A stretch of 64,000 nt of DNA from Ramlibacter tataouinensis TTB310 (GTDB taxonomy: Bacteria; Pseudomonadota; Gammaproteobacteria; Burkholderiales; Burkholderiaceae_C), in NCBI RefSeq assembly GCF_000215705.1, contig NC_015677.1:2120001-2184000 (forward strand), in the 5' to 3' direction. The notes beneath the pieces are model-generated. The model saw nothing but the letters and a program-made list of their open reading frames with translations, made no database searches and was not told the origin of the DNA. Both the position numbers and the translations under genes were made by a program. Shown one piece after another: positions 48,917 through 59,443 of the stretch; position 1 is the stretch's first letter; each line of letters opens with the position of its first letter.

Positions 48917-50035
48917 TCAGGCGGCGCCTTCCACGAACACCCGGGCCCGGCGCGGCGTGACGACCAGCGTCTCGCCTTCCCGCAAACCCAGCTCCCTGAA
49001 TTGTTGCGCAGGAATCTGCGCCTCGATGATGGGGTCGGCCACTGCCGAGCCAGCCGGTTGGTGGTCGTCCAGCGGAATAAGTTCCAGCCGGGCGATCGGG
49101 CCGATCACGATGGCGCGCTGCAGCTGCGCCACGATGCCGCGCGGGCGGCCCGCGGCATCAAGGCCCTGGCCGGGCGAGTAGCGCTTGACCTGGAGGTCGT
49201 GCGGGCGCACGTAGGCCGTGGCCTTGGCGTTGCGCGCGTCGGCGTGCTCCGGCGACGCCAGCTGCATGCCCTCCAGGTGCACCTCGCCCTGGTGGGCACG
49301 GCCATGGAACATGTTGACGTCGCCCAGGAAGCCGTAGACGAAGGGGCTGGCCGGGTGGTCCCACACCTGCTGGGGCGAGCCGACCTGCTCGACGCGGCCG
49401 GCGTTCATCAGCACCACCCGGTCGGCCACTTCCAGCGCCTCCTCCTGGTCGTGCGTGACGAAGATGCTGGTCACGTGCAGCTCGTCATGCAGGCGGCGCA
49501 GCCAGCGGCGCAGCTCCTTCCTCACCTTGGCGTCCAGCGCGCCGAAGGGCTCGTCCAGCAGCAGCACCTTGGGCTCCACCGCCAGGGCGCGGGCCAGCGC
49601 AATGCGCTGGCGCTGGCCGCCCGACAGCTGCGAGGGAAAGCGGTCGGCCAGCCAGTCCAGCTGCACCAGGTTCAGCAGGTCGTGCACCTTCTTGCTGATC
49701 TGCGCCTCGCTCGGGCGCTGGCCGCGCGGCTTGACGCGCAGGCCGAAGGCAACGTTCTCGAACACCGTCATGTGCCGGAACAGCGCGTAGTGCTGGAACA
49801 CGAAGCCGACCTGGCGCTCGCGCACGTGCACGTCGGTCGTGTCCTCGCCCGCGAAGAAGATGCTGCCCTGGTCGGCCGTCTCCAGCCCGGCGATGATGCG
49901 CAGCAGCGTGGTCTTGCCGCAGCCCGAGGGGCCCAGCAGCGCGATCAGCTCGCCGGACTCGATGTCCAGCGACACGTCGCGCAGCGCGTGGAAGTCGCCG
50001 AAGCGCTTGCTGACGTCGCGGATTTCGATGCTCAT
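48917..50035 (-). CDS. cysA: Sulfate/thiosulfate ABC transporter ATPase
   Basis: ATPase of the CysPTWA importer, 372 residues. Walker [10 protein letters not shown] (35-43), Q-loop near VFQHYALF, signature LSGGQ (137-141), Walker B with Asp161 ([11 protein letters not shown]), and a C-terminal TOBE-like regulatory domain. The start overlaps the cysW stop as ATGA. Confidence 0.95.
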   Translation of the reverse strand: MSIEIRDVSKRFGDFHALRDVSLDIESGELIALLGPSGCGKTTLLRIIAGLETADQGSIFFAGEDTTDVHVRERQVGFVFQHYALFRHMTVFENVAFGLRVKPRGQRPSEAQISKKVHDLLNLVQLDWLADRFPSQLSGGQRQRIALARALAVEPKVLLLDEPFGALDAKVRKELRRWLRRLHDELHVTSIFVTHDQEEALEVADRVVLMNAGRVEQVGSPQQVWDHPASPFVYGFLGDVNMFHGRAHQGEVHLEGMQLASPEHADARNAKATAYVRPHDLQVKRYSPGQGLDAAGRPRGIVAQLQRAIVIGPIARLELIPLDDHQPAGSAVADPIIEAQIPAQQFRELGLREGETLVVTPRRARVFVEGAA

Positions 50036-50925
50036 GATGCTTCCTTCAGGGCCAGCGGCCGCTCCGGCGGCAGCTCCGCCGCGGCCTTCATCTCGCGCTC
50101 GTGCCTCCACTCCACCACGGTCTTGATGGCCAGGGTGACCAGGGCCAGCAGCGCCAGCAGCGAGGCGACCGCGAAGGCGGCCACCGACTGGTACTCGTTG
50201 TAGAGGATCTCCACGTGCAGCGGCATGGTGTTGGTCTGCCCGCGGATGTGGCCGGACACCACGGACACCGCGCCGAACTCGCCCATGGCCCGGGCGTTGC
50301 ACAGGATCACGCCGTAGATCAGGCCCCACTTGATGTTGGGCAGGGTGACGTACCAGAAGGTCTGCCAGCCGCTGGCGCCCAGCACGATGGCGGCCTGCTC
50401 CTCCTCGTTGCCCTGGGCCTGCATCAGCGGGATCAGCTCGCGCGCGATGAAGGGAAAGGTCACGAAGATGGTGGCCAGCACGATGCCCGGCACGGCGAAC
50501 ACGACCTTGATGCCGTGCGACTCCAGCCAGGGCCCCAGCCAACCCTGGGCGCCGAACACCAGCACGTAGATCAGGCCGGCCACCACCGGCGACACCGAGA
50601 ACGGCAGGTCCACCAAGGTTGTGAGGAAGGCCTTGCCGCGGAACTCGTACTTGGCGATGCACCAGGCCGCCGCCACGCCGAACACCAGGTTCAGCGGCAC
50701 CGCGATTGCTGCGGTCAGCAGCGTGAGCTGGATGGCGGACCAGGCATCGGGCTCGCGCAGGCCCTCCAGGTAGGCGCCTAGACCCTTGCGCAGCGCCTCG
50801 GCGAACACCGCGGCCAGCGGCAGCACCAGGAACAGCAGCAAAAAGGCCAGCGCCACGCCGATCAGCGTCCGGCGCACCCAGGGCGCCTCGGTGGTGGCCA
50901 CGCGCTTGGTGGTGAGGCTCGCCAT
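50032..50925 (-). CDS. cysW: Sulfate ABC transporter permease CysW
   Basis: Inner-membrane permease of 297 residues with about six helices. The cytoplasmic EAA loop reads [29 protein letters not shown], and [19 protein letters not shown] is the CysW-specific stretch. It sits between cysT (1-bp gap) and cysA (4-bp overlap). Confidence 0.95.
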   Translation of the reverse strand: MASLTTKRVATTEAPWVRRTLIGVALAFLLLFLVLPLAAVFAEALRKGLGAYLEGLREPDAWSAIQLTLLTAAIAVPLNLVFGVAAAWCIAKYEFRGKAFLTTLVDLPFSVSPVVAGLIYVLVFGAQGWLGPWLESHGIKVVFAVPGIVLATIFVTFPFIARELIPLMQAQGNEEEQAAIVLGASGWQTFWYVTLPNIKWGLIYGVILCNARAMGEFGAVSVVSGHIRGQTNTMPLHVEILYNEYQSVAAFAVASLLALLALVTLAIKTVVEWRHEREMKAAAELPPERPLALKEAS

Positions 50926-50926
50926 G

Positions 50927-51808
50927 TCAGCTGGCCCCGGAGCGCTTGCGCTGCCAGCCCTGCAGCGCGTTGATCACCAGCAGCAGGAAGAAGGACGCGA
51001 CCAGCATCACCACGGCCACCGCCGTGGCGCCGGCGTAGTCGTACTGCTCCAGCTTGCCGATGATGATCAGCGGCGTGATCTCCGACACCATGGGCATGTT
51101 GCCGGCGATGAAGATCACCGAGCCGTACTCGCCGATGGCGCGGGCGAAGGCCATGGCGAAGCCGGTGAGCAGCGCCGGCGCGATGGACGGGAAGATCACC
51201 CGGGCGAAGGTCTGCCAGCGCGTGGCGCCCAGCGACATGGCGGCCTCCTCCAGCTCGCGCTCGGTGTCCTCCAGCACGGGCTGCACCGTGCGCACCACGA
51301 ACGGCAGGCCGATGAAGATCAGCGCGATCACCACGCCGTTGGGGTTAAAGGCCAGCTGGATGCCCAGCGGCTCCAGGTACTGGCCGATCCAGCCGTTGCC
51401 CGCCAGCAGCGCCGTCAGCGAGATGCCGGCCACGGCGGTGGGCAGGGCGAACGGCAGGTCCACCAGGGCGTCGACGATGCGCTTGCCCGGGAAGCTGTAG
51501 CGCACCAGCACCCAGGCCACCAGCAGGCCGAACGCCACGTTGACCAGGGCCGCGACGAAGGACGCGCCGAAGGTCAGGCGGTAGGAGGCCAGCACCCGCG
51601 GCGAGCTGATGGCCGCCCAGAACTGCTCCCAGCTGAGCGTGAAGGTCTTGAACACCAGGGCCGACAGCGGGATCAGCACGATCAGGCCCAGGTACAGCAG
51701 CGTGTAGCCCAGGGTGATGTTGAACCCGGGCAGCACCTTCTTGCTGGTTGAACGCGAGGAAGGCGCCGCCGCCGCCCCGGGCAGCGGCGCCGCGAGGGCG
51801 CCACTCAT
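50927..51808 (-). CDS. cysT: Sulfate ABC transporter permease CysT
   Basis: Partner permease (also called CysU), 293 residues, about six helices. The EAA loop is [32 protein letters not shown] and the following [18 protein letters not shown] is typical. ATG at 51808 leaves a short Ala/Ser/Pro-rich N-terminal tail before the first helix ([19 protein letters not shown]). It starts 7 bp after the binding-protein stop. Confidence 0.94.
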   Translation of the reverse strand: MSGALAAPLPGAAAAPSSRSTSKKVLPGFNITLGYTLLYLGLIVLIPLSALVFKTFTLSWEQFWAAISSPRVLASYRLTFGASFVAALVNVAFGLLVAWVLVRYSFPGKRIVDALVDLPFALPTAVAGISLTALLAGNGWIGQYLEPLGIQLAFNPNGVVIALIFIGLPFVVRTVQPVLEDTERELEEAAMSLGATRWQTFARVIFPSIAPALLTGFAMAFARAIGEYGSVIFIAGNMPMVSEITPLIIIGKLEQYDYAGATAVAVVMLVASFFLLLVINALQGWQRKRSGAS

Positions 51809-51815
51809 GGAAGCC

Positions 51816-52811
51816 TTACTTGACGGTATATATCTTGTCGAACTGCCCGCCGTCGTTGAAGTGCACCTTCTGCGCCTCCGACAGCGAGCCGAACAGCTCC
51901 TGCACGGTGAACAGCTTGACCGGCTTGAAGGTCTCGGCGTATTTCTTGAGGACGGCCGCATCGCGCGGGCGGATCGAGTGCTTGGCGGCGATCTCCTGGC
52001 CCTCGGGGGTGTAGAGGAAGTCCAGGTAGGCCTTGGCCAGGTCGGCCGTGCCCTTCTTGGCCACTGTGCGCTCCACCACCGCCACCGGGTTCTCGGCCAC
52101 GATGCTGATGGACGGGTAGACCACGTCCACCCGGTTCGCGCCGAATTCGCGGTTCACCGACTCGACCTCGGACTCGAAGGTGATCAGCACGTCGCCGGTG
52201 TTGCGCTGCAGGAAGGCCGTGGTGGCGTCGCGGCCGCCGCGGGCCAGCACCGGCACGTTCTTGTACAGCTTGGACAGGAACTCCTGCGCCTGCGCGTCGC
52301 TGCCGCCGTTCTTCTTGACGTAGCCCCAGGCCGCCAGGTAGGCATAGCGGCCGTTGCCGCCGGTCTTGGGGTTGACCACCACGACCTTGACGTCGGGCCG
52401 GGTCAGGTCCTGCCAGTCCTTGATGTTCTTGGGGTTGCCGTTGCGCACCAGGAACAGCATGGTCGAGGTGGTGGGCGCCGCGTTGTGCGCAAAGCGCTTG
52501 GCCCAGTCCTTGGCCACCACGCCGCGCTCGGCCAGGAACTCCACGTCCGTGGTGGTGTTCATGGTCACCACGTCGGCGTCCAGGCCGTCGGCCACGGCGC
52601 GCGCCTGCGCGCTGGAGCCGCCGTGCGCCTGGTCGATCTTGACGTCCTTGCCGGTCTGCTTCTTGTAGTAGGGCACGAAGGCGGCGTTGATGTCCTTGTA
52701 GAACTCGCGCGCCACGTCGTACGAGACGTTCAGCAGGGTCTGCTGGGCCGAGGCCAGCGTGCTGGCGGCCAGCAGGACGCCGCCGACCAGGGATCTGAGC
52801 TTGAGGTTCAT
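51816..52811 (-). CDS. Periplasmic sulfate-binding protein
   Basis: 331-residue receptor of the CysTWA importer (Sbp/CysP class). A signal peptide (MNLKLRSLVGGVLLAASTLASAQ) precedes LLNVSYDVAREFYKDINAAF, the sulfate-binding AHGGSSAQARAV loop, NTTTDVEFLAERG and NPKTGGNGRYAYLAAW. It is the first gene of the sulfate operon. Expression is expected to follow sulfur limitation, but no regulator or clear operator was recognised nearby. Confidence 0.93.
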   Translation of the reverse strand: MNLKLRSLVGGVLLAASTLASAQQTLLNVSYDVAREFYKDINAAFVPYYKKQTGKDVKIDQAHGGSSAQARAVADGLDADVVTMNTTTDVEFLAERGVVAKDWAKRFAHNAAPTTSTMLFLVRNGNPKNIKDWQDLTRPDVKVVVVNPKTGGNGRYAYLAAWGYVKKNGGSDAQAQEFLSKLYKNVPVLARGGRDATTAFLQRNTGDVLITFESEVESVNREFGANRVDVVYPSISIVAENPVAVVERTVAKKGTADLAKAYLDFLYTPEGQEIAAKHSIRPRDAAVLKKYAETFKPVKLFTVQELFGSLSEAQKVHFNDGGQFDKIYTVK

Positions 52812-52825
52812 CTTCGGTGCTGTTC

Positions 52826-53467
52826 TTACTTGTTCGGCTGCGGGGTCATGCGCAGGTACGGCTTGACGGCGCGGAAGCCCTTGGGGAAGCGCTGGGCGAT
52901 CTCGGCCGGGTCCTGCAGGCTGGGCACGATCACCACCTCGTCGCCGTCCTTCCAGTTGGCGGGCGTGGCCACCTTGTGGCTGTCGGTCAGCTGCAGCGAG
53001 TCGATCACGCGCAGGATCTCGTCGAAGTTGCGGCCGGTGCTGGCGGGGTAGGTCAGCGTGGCGCGGATCACCTTCTTCGGGTCGATGATGAACACGCTGC
53101 GCACCGTGGCGTTGGCCAGCGAGTTCGGATGGATCATGTCGTAGAGCTGGGCCACCTTCTTGTCCGCATCGGCCAGGATCGGAAAGTTCACCGTGGTGTT
53201 CTGCGTCTCGTTGATGTCCTTGACCCACTCGCGATGCTGGTTCACCGGGTCCACGCTCACGGCGATCGGCTTGACGCCGCGCCTGGCGAACTCGCCGTTC
53301 AGGGCCGCGGTCTTGCCCAGTTCGGTGGTGCACACCGGGGTGAAATCGGCCGGGTGCGAGAACAGCACCACCCAGGAATTGCCGGCCCACTGGTGGAAAG
53401 AGATCGGGCCTTCGGTGGAATCCTGCTGGAAGTCGGGGGCGGTATCGCCCAGACGCAACGTAGCCAT
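52826..53467 (-). CDS. 1-Cys peroxiredoxin (Prx6-type)
   Basis: Reduces peroxides; cytosolic, 213 residues. The active-site motif HPADFTPVCTTE contains Cys46 with Thr43. No resolving Cys is present elsewhere, and the long C-terminal arm (DEVVIVPSLQDPAEIAQRFPKGF, RAVKPYLRMTPQPNK) identifies the Prx6 subgroup. It lies 14 bp upstream of the sulfate-binding-protein gene on the same strand, so it may be co-transcribed with sulfate uptake. Confidence 0.94.
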   Translation of the reverse strand: MATLRLGDTAPDFQQDSTEGPISFHQWAGNSWVVLFSHPADFTPVCTTELGKTAALNGEFARRGVKPIAVSVDPVNQHREWVKDINETQNTTVNFPILADADKKVAQLYDMIHPNSLANATVRSVFIIDPKKVIRATLTYPASTGRNFDEILRVIDSLQLTDSHKVATPANWKDGDEVVIVPSLQDPAEIAQRFPKGFRAVKPYLRMTPQPNK

Positions 53468-53523
53468 ATGCTGCCCTTTCGTATAACGAGACAGGGAATT
53501 TTGGTGCCGCGGTTATAAAAGTC

Positions 53524-53540
53524 CAACGACCTTTTCGTTG
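53524..53540 (-). other. Short inverted repeat downstream of the IclR-type gene
   Basis: CAACGA pairs with TCGTTG around 5 nt, and on the minus strand GAC then TTTT follows. It could be a weak terminator for the IclR-type gene or an operator for the peroxiredoxin gene. The 6-bp AT-containing stem makes either call tentative. Confidence 0.3.
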
Positions 53541-53573
53541 TTTGTTTATGCACCATGCGGCAGATGGACAGCG

Positions 53574-54332
53574 CTACAGCAGGGGGCGCAGCTCGCGCGC
53601 GGCATCGAACAGCAGGGGCAGCAGCTCGCGCTGGAAGGCGCCCTCGTCCAGCCGTTGCGGCGAGGTCACCACGTTGAGCGCCGCTACCGTGCGCCCGGCC
53701 ATGTCGCGCAGGGGCACGGCCAGCGCATGCACCCCCAGCTCGTGCTCCTGGCTGGCGATGCAGAAGTCCTGCGCCCTCGCCTGCTCGATGAGCTGGCGGA
53801 AGCGGCGGGTGTCCACCGTGGTGTGCGGCGTCAGCCGCGCCAGCTCCCGGCCCTTCATCCAGGCGGCGAAGGCGCTTCGGTTCATGGCGGCCAGCAGCAC
53901 CCGCCCGGTCGAGGTGGCGTGCGCGGGCAGCCGCGCACCCAGGTGCAGGCCGTAGGCCAGCATGCGGGTGGGCCCGCTGCGCGCCACGATCACCACCTGG
54001 TCCTGGTCCAGCACCACGGCCGAGAAGGACTCGCCGGTCTGGGCGGCCAGGCGGTTGAGCGTGGGCTGCAGCGCCCGCGGCAGCCGGGCCGAGGCCAGGT
54101 AGCTGCCGGAAAAGCGCAGCACCTTGGGCGAGAGCCAGAAGTAGCTGCCGTCCGTCTCCAGGTAGCCCAGGTGGGCCAGCGTCAGCAGGTGGCGGCGCGC
54201 CGCCGCGCGCGTGATGCCGGCGCGCTGGGCGGCCAGCGTGGCGTTGAGCCGCTGGCGCTCGGTGTCGAAGCTCTCCAGCACGGCCAGGCCCTTGGCCATG
54301 CCCTCGATGAAGTCGGCGCGGGCGATGCTCAC
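53574..54332 (-). CDS. IclR-family transcriptional regulator (PcaR/PobR-like)
   Basis: 252-residue DNA-binding protein. The N-terminal winged helix has ATLAAQRAGITRAAARRHLLTLAHLGYL, and the IclR effector domain has SGPTRMLAYGLHLGARLPAHATSTGRVLLAA and HELGVHALAVPLRDMAGRTVAALNV. The opening MAKGLAVLESFD matches the Pca/Pob-type branch controlling protocatechuate or 4-hydroxybenzoate genes. pobA lies 1.5 kb away, so it is the likely target. It lies 37 bp downstream of the PHB depolymerase gene on the same strand. Confidence 0.88.
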   Translation of the reverse strand: MSIARADFIEGMAKGLAVLESFDTERQRLNATLAAQRAGITRAAARRHLLTLAHLGYLETDGSYFWLSPKVLRFSGSYLASARLPRALQPTLNRLAAQTGESFSAVVLDQDQVVIVARSGPTRMLAYGLHLGARLPAHATSTGRVLLAAMNRSAFAAWMKGRELARLTPHTTVDTRRFRQLIEQARAQDFCIASQEHELGVHALAVPLRDMAGRTVAALNVVTSPQRLDEGAFQRELLPLLFDAARELRPLL

Positions 54333-54369
54333 AGGGGAATCGGCAGGTGCGCGGCGGTCGTGACGGGCC

Positions 54370-55584
54370 TCAGGGGCAGCTGCCGTAGGCGTAGTAGCCG
54401 GCCGAGGTACGCCGCACGCTGGTATAGGCCCCGGTCGAGTAGAAACCCAGGTACTGGTTGGAGTTCTTGGCGTAGACCTGGCCGTCGCCGCCGACGTAGG
54501 CGCGGCCGTAGTACACGTGCGAGTAGTTGCTGGCGTACCAGTCAGCGCAGGTGTAGGGGGCGGCCGCGTTGCCGCTGACCACGCGGTCGATCATGGTCTT
54601 GATGGCCACCATCTGCCCGCCGCTCTTGCCGGGGAAGTTGACGTCGTCGTAGCCCCACCAGTCCCAGCAGCCGTTCGGGTTGGCCACCGTCGCATGGGCT
54701 TGCGGGTACAGCACGACGATGTTGTTGGTGTCGGCCCATTTGTTGTAGCCGGTGCGCCTGTAGAACTGGTCGCCGATGGTGGTCACGTTCTGCCTGCAGC
54801 CATGGAAGGCGACATGCAGCCGGCAGGCCTGCCCGGCCGCGCAGGAGGCCGGCACATAGGCCCAGCCGTCGTTGGCCATTCCGTGGTTGGTCGGGTCGCC
54901 ATTGCCCCAGTAGGCCCGCTGGTCGAAATTGACGAAGGCACCGCCAAGGGTGCCGGTGTTCTTCGCGTTGAGCGATCCGTAGATCCACTTCAGGATGCCG
55001 CCGGCGATGTCGAGGTTGCAGTCGTTGATGAACGGGCTGCCCTTGTAGCTGCAGGTGTTGCCGTAGTCATCGGTAGGCATCGCGTGCTCGGCGGCGATGT
55101 CGTTGCGGTAGTTGATGTTGGCGCTGTAGATGTAATTGAGGTACATCGACTTCAGGTCGTCCATGACGGGCTGCCTGACGGTCGAGTCGATGGTGCCGGA
55201 GAACAGGTAGACCTTGGACGTCGCCAGGTTGGAGGTCGGGTCGATGTAGCCGTTGCCCGACCAGGTGTTGACGACCGAGACGAGGTACGGCAGGTTGCGC
55301 GAGCCGGTGTCGGCCATGCAGGGCCCGGTGGCGATGTTGACGTTGCCTTGCGAGCAGTACACCGGGCCGCCGGCCACGATGCCGGCGCCCTTCTTCACCG
55401 TCCTGGAATAAGCGACGTGCATCTGGGCGGCCATGTAGCCGCCCGACGAGATGCCGGAGACCGACACCTGATCGAAGCTCACGTTGTACTTGGGCAGCAC
55501 GACCGCAGCCGACGCCATGGCGCCGAAGGCGCAGCCCGCCAGAGCCAAGCCGGCCGCTGCCAGCGCGCGCATTGTTCCTTGCAT
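54370..55584 (-). CDS. Secreted polyhydroxybutyrate depolymerase-type esterase
   Basis: 404-residue exported esterase. The signal peptide (MRALAAAGLALAGCAFGAMASA) is followed by SVSGISSGGYMAAQMHVAYS with the nucleophile motif G-x-S-x-G, and an HVAFHGCRQN motif of the type II PHB depolymerase group. A Tyr/Gly-rich C-terminal tail (YYGRAYVGGDGQVYAKNSNQYLGF) may be a small binding module. Several paired Cys (CSYKGSPFINDC, CADW) suggest disulfides. ATG at 55584 follows a good AAGGAGACAGG. Extracellular degradation of PHB or oligomers is likely. It is divergent from pobA. Confidence 0.85.
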   Translation of the reverse strand: MQGTMRALAAAGLALAGCAFGAMASAAVVLPKYNVSFDQVSVSGISSGGYMAAQMHVAYSRTVKKGAGIVAGGPVYCSQGNVNIATGPCMADTGSRNLPYLVSVVNTWSGNGYIDPTSNLATSKVYLFSGTIDSTVRQPVMDDLKSMYLNYIYSANINYRNDIAAEHAMPTDDYGNTCSYKGSPFINDCNLDIAGGILKWIYGSLNAKNTGTLGGAFVNFDQRAYWGNGDPTNHGMANDGWAYVPASCAAGQACRLHVAFHGCRQNVTTIGDQFYRRTGYNKWADTNNIVVLYPQAHATVANPNGCWDWWGYDDVNFPGKSGGQMVAIKTMIDRVVSGNAAAPYTCADWYASNYSHVYYGRAYVGGDGQVYAKNSNQYLGFYSTGAYTSVRRTSAGYYAYGSCP

Positions 55585-55689
55585 ATCCTGTCTCCTTGCT
55601 TGTGTTGTACGCGCCACCGGCGCGCCCGCAGAGCTTAGCGGAAGGGATGAAAGGAAGAGCTCGGCCACGGATGCTCACAGCGGCCCGAT

Positions 55690-56976
<1,287 letters not shown>

Positions 56977-56989
56977 GAAGCGCTATCGC

Positions 56990-57328
56990 TCAGCGCGGCA
57001 GCGTCGGCAGGCCGCAATCGGGCGAAGGGTCGAGCAGCGGCTCGCCACAGGCCTGCGCCGCGCCGCCGCGCAGGCCGTACACCGTCTGGAACTGCGCATA
57101 GCAGGCCTGGCTTTGCCGGTAGGCCGCCCAGCGGGCGGCGCAGGCCTGTTCCTGCCTGTCACCCCCCGCCGCACGCGGCAGCGCCAGCGACGCCGGCGGA
57201 GCGCCCGAGACCGCCGCGCCGCGGACGGCGTCACGCCCGTCCTGAGATGGCGGCGCGCCGGGCTGGGCCTTCGCCGACGGAAGCAGCAGCATGCAAACGG
57301 CGATCAAGGACAGGCGGACGTGCAGCAT
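56990..57328 (-). CDS. Small exported Cys-containing protein of unknown function
   Basis: 112 residues with a signal peptide (MLHVRLSLIAVCMLLLPSAKA). The mature part is Ala/Gly/Arg-rich up to about residue 55, then CAARWAAYRQSQACYAQFQTVYG and four Cys in all after the signal sequence, suggesting two disulfides in the periplasm. No family recognised. It converges on pobA with a 13-bp gap. GC bias allows chance frames this long, but the signal peptide and Cys pattern support a real gene. Confidence 0.55.
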   Translation of the reverse strand: MLHVRLSLIAVCMLLLPSAKAQPGAPPSQDGRDAVRGAAVSGAPPASLALPRAAGGDRQEQACAARWAAYRQSQACYAQFQTVYGLRGGAAQACGEPLLDPSPDCGLPTLPR

Positions 57329-57406
57329 GGAAACCTCGCACCGTCCAATCTAGCGCGGCCCCGCGCGCCTGTGGGCCGCGGGGACAGGCATCCATACCCG
57401 CCCTGC

Positions 57407-57763
57407 TCAGCCGCCGCGTCGGCGCGCGCTCTTGCGCGTGCGCTCCATGAAGCCCGGCGGCTTGGTGCGCACCCAGGCGATGAAGCGCGCCACCTCGGGG
57501 TGGCTGCGCAGCGCCTCGATGCTGTGGTAGTCGCGCGCCAGCTCGGCTTCACTCAACAGCGCATGGACCTGGCGGTGGCAGATGCGGTGCAGCACCTCGG
57601 TGTGCCGTCCGCCGTGCGAGCGCGGCAGCAGGTGGTGGGCGTCGCGTTGCGCCGGCGGGATGGGACGGCCGCACAGGGGGCACGCCGGGTCACCCACCGC
57701 GACGGGCGGCAGCGCGTCCAGGGTGGTGTCGCGTTGGCGGCGTTTGATGCGCCCGGTGGCCAT
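57407..57763 (-). CDS. HNH-nuclease-domain protein
   Basis: 118-residue protein. The HNH core is CPLCGRPIPPAQRDAHHLLPRSHGGRHTEVLHRICHRQVHALL: a CxxC zinc pair, the central HH, and the final HRQVH. A basic tail (ERTRKSARRRGG) could aid DNA contact. Standalone HNH proteins of this size are common in the Burkholderiales and their roles are mostly unknown. No phage or restriction gene is adjacent. Confidence 0.75.
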   Translation of the reverse strand: MATGRIKRRQRDTTLDALPPVAVGDPACPLCGRPIPPAQRDAHHLLPRSHGGRHTEVLHRICHRQVHALLSEAELARDYHSIEALRSHPEVARFIAWVRTKPPGFMERTRKSARRRGG

Positions 57764-57816
57764 GCGCCCAGTATGCGCGGCCCGGCGCGGAGCCGCGGCT
57801 CTGCTAGCCTCGCGCC

Positions 57817-58716
57817 ATGAGCAGCACCGCCGCCCCCCAGCCGCTGCGCCATGTGCGCATCCTCAGCCTGGCGCTCAACCTGCCCGGTCCCGCCGCGCTC
57901 ATGCGCTGCCACCGCCTGGGCGCCAGCTGCGCCAAGCTCGAGCCGCCCTCGGGCGATCCGATGGCCCGCTACGACGCCGCGGCTTATGCCGAACTGCACC
58001 AGGGCGTGCGCGTGGCCACGGCCGACCTCAAGACCGAGGCCGGGCACAAGATGCTGCACCGCGAGCTGGAGAAAGCCGACGTGCTGCTGACCTCGTTCCG
58101 CCCATCCGCGACCGAGAAGCTGGGCCTGGGGTGGAAGGCGCTGCATACCCGGTACCCGTCGCTGTGCCAGGTGGCCATCGTCGGCGCGCCGGGCGCGGGC
58201 GCCGAGGAGCCCGGCCACGATCTGACCTACCTGGCCGGCCACGGGCTGGTCACCGGCCTGGAGCTGCCGGCCACGCTGTACGCGGACATGGGCGGCTCGC
58301 TCATGGCCACCGAGGCCGTGCTGCAGGCCGCGCTGCTGCAGGCCGAGCGCTACACCGGCTCGGGCGACGTGCACCCGATCGGCCGGTATTTCGAGGTTGC
58401 GCTGTCGGAGGCGGCCGCCTGGCTGGCCCTGCCGCGCCGCTGGGGCATGACGCTGCCGCAGGGTGCAGTGGGCGGCGCGCACGCCGGCTACCGCGTCTAT
58501 GCCTGCCGGGACGGGCGGGTGGCGGTGGCGGCGCTGGAGCCGCACTTCGCGGCGGCGCTGTGCGCCGCGGCTGGCGTGGCGGACGCCGGCGCGAACTCGC
58601 TGGCGTTGCCGGCCACGCACCAGGCGATCGCCGCCTTTTTTTCCTGCCACACGCGGGCCGAGCTGGACCGGCTGGCGGGCGAAAAGGACATTCCGCTGCA
58701 CACGCTGGCCCCCTGA
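57817..58716 (+). CDS. Short CaiB/BaiF-type CoA-transferase
   Basis: 299 residues against about 380-430 for typical family III CoA-transferases, so it lacks part of the usual C-terminal region. N-terminal RHVRILSLALNLPGPAALMRCHRLGASCAKLEPPSGDP aligns with the family start. The probable catalytic Asp is in GHDLTYLAGHGLVTG, and GGSLMATEAVLQAALLQAERYTGSG matches the next block. YRVYACRDGRVAVAALEPHF is the C-terminal domain start. It may be an active compact form or a degenerating copy; the substrate is unknown. Confidence 0.78.
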   Translation: MSSTAAPQPLRHVRILSLALNLPGPAALMRCHRLGASCAKLEPPSGDPMARYDAAAYAELHQGVRVATADLKTEAGHKMLHRELEKADVLLTSFRPSATEKLGLGWKALHTRYPSLCQVAIVGAPGAGAEEPGHDLTYLAGHGLVTGLELPATLYADMGGSLMATEAVLQAALLQAERYTGSGDVHPIGRYFEVALSEAAAWLALPRRWGMTLPQGAVGGAHAGYRVYACRDGRVAVAALEPHFAAALCAAAGVADAGANSLALPATHQAIAAFFSCHTRAELDRLAGEKDIPLHTLAP

Positions 58717-58755
58717 GCGGCCGGCCGCCACCCGCGCGGGGCGGGCGAGGCAGCT

Positions 58756-59433
58756 TCAGCGGCCCAGGAAGCGGCCGAGCGGCCCCTGCTCCGTCGCGGG
58801 CCGCGTGACCGGCCGGTCCAGGAACGAGGGCGCGGCGGCGGGGCTGGATGCCGCAGGACGCACCGCGGCCGGTGCAGCGCCTGCCGGCGCCGGCTGCGGC
58901 TGCGCCGGCCGCAACGGGGCCGGTTGCGACGGGACCACGGTGCTCGGGCGCGCAACGATAGGCCGCGGCTGGGCCTGGGCGGCTATCGGCGCTGCCGCCA
59001 CGACGCTGTCGGGCACGGTCATGGCGATGGTCTTGCCGGCCAGCTCCATCAGCATCTTCTCCGCCGCATCGCCGGTCATGGCGTACGGGTTGAACGTGCT
59101 GTGCGGCGAGTACTTCAGGAACACCGCGCGGTTCTCGGCGGCCGGCGCGGCAAAGCCCATGGACCAGCCCGCCCATTGGCGCTCGGCGATCTCCTGGTAC
59201 TTGAGCATGGTCACCGTGTGGTGCCGGTCGTCGCGCAGCAGCTTGGCGTACAGCGCGTTGACCTCGTCGCGGGCACCCTCCAGTGCCTGCAGCGCGATCC
59301 TGCTGTTGAAGGCCAGGATGCCCGTCAGGTCGCGCCGGTAGTTGTTGGCCTGCGACTGCTGCAGGATGCGCTTGAGTTCGTTGAGGTCCACGCCCTCTCG
59401 GACGGTGCTGGCATAGATCAGCCGGATCATCAT
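58756..59433 (-). CDS. BLUF-domain blue-light photoreceptor with Pro/Ala-rich tail
   Basis: 225 residues. Residues 1-95 are a BLUF domain binding FAD. The key residues line up with the AppA numbering offsets: Tyr7, Asn31, Gln49 and Trp90, so photochemistry should be intact. Residues from about 140 on are a Pro/Ala-rich linker (PAPLRPAQPQPAPAGAAP) ending in RPATEQGPLGRFLGR, with no known output domain, so signalling must go through a partner. ATG 59433 follows GAGGAG. It lies 10 bp downstream of an unknown 182-residue gene in the same operon, a candidate partner. Confidence 0.88.
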   Translation of the reverse strand: MMIRLIYASTVREGVDLNELKRILQQSQANNYRRDLTGILAFNSRIALQALEGARDEVNALYAKLLRDDRHHTVTMLKYQEIAERQWAGWSMGFAAPAAENRAVFLKYSPHSTFNPYAMTGDAAEKMLMELAGKTIAMTVPDSVVAAAPIAAQAQPRPIVARPSTVVPSQPAPLRPAQPQPAPAGAAPAAVRPAASSPAAAPSFLDRPVTRPATEQGPLGRFLGR

Positions 59434-59443
59434 GGAAAGCTCC

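Noticed and set aside
57407..57763. HNH protein as part of a mobile or restriction system
   Set aside because: No methylase, integrase, terminase or repeat is adjacent; it is a standalone HNH gene.
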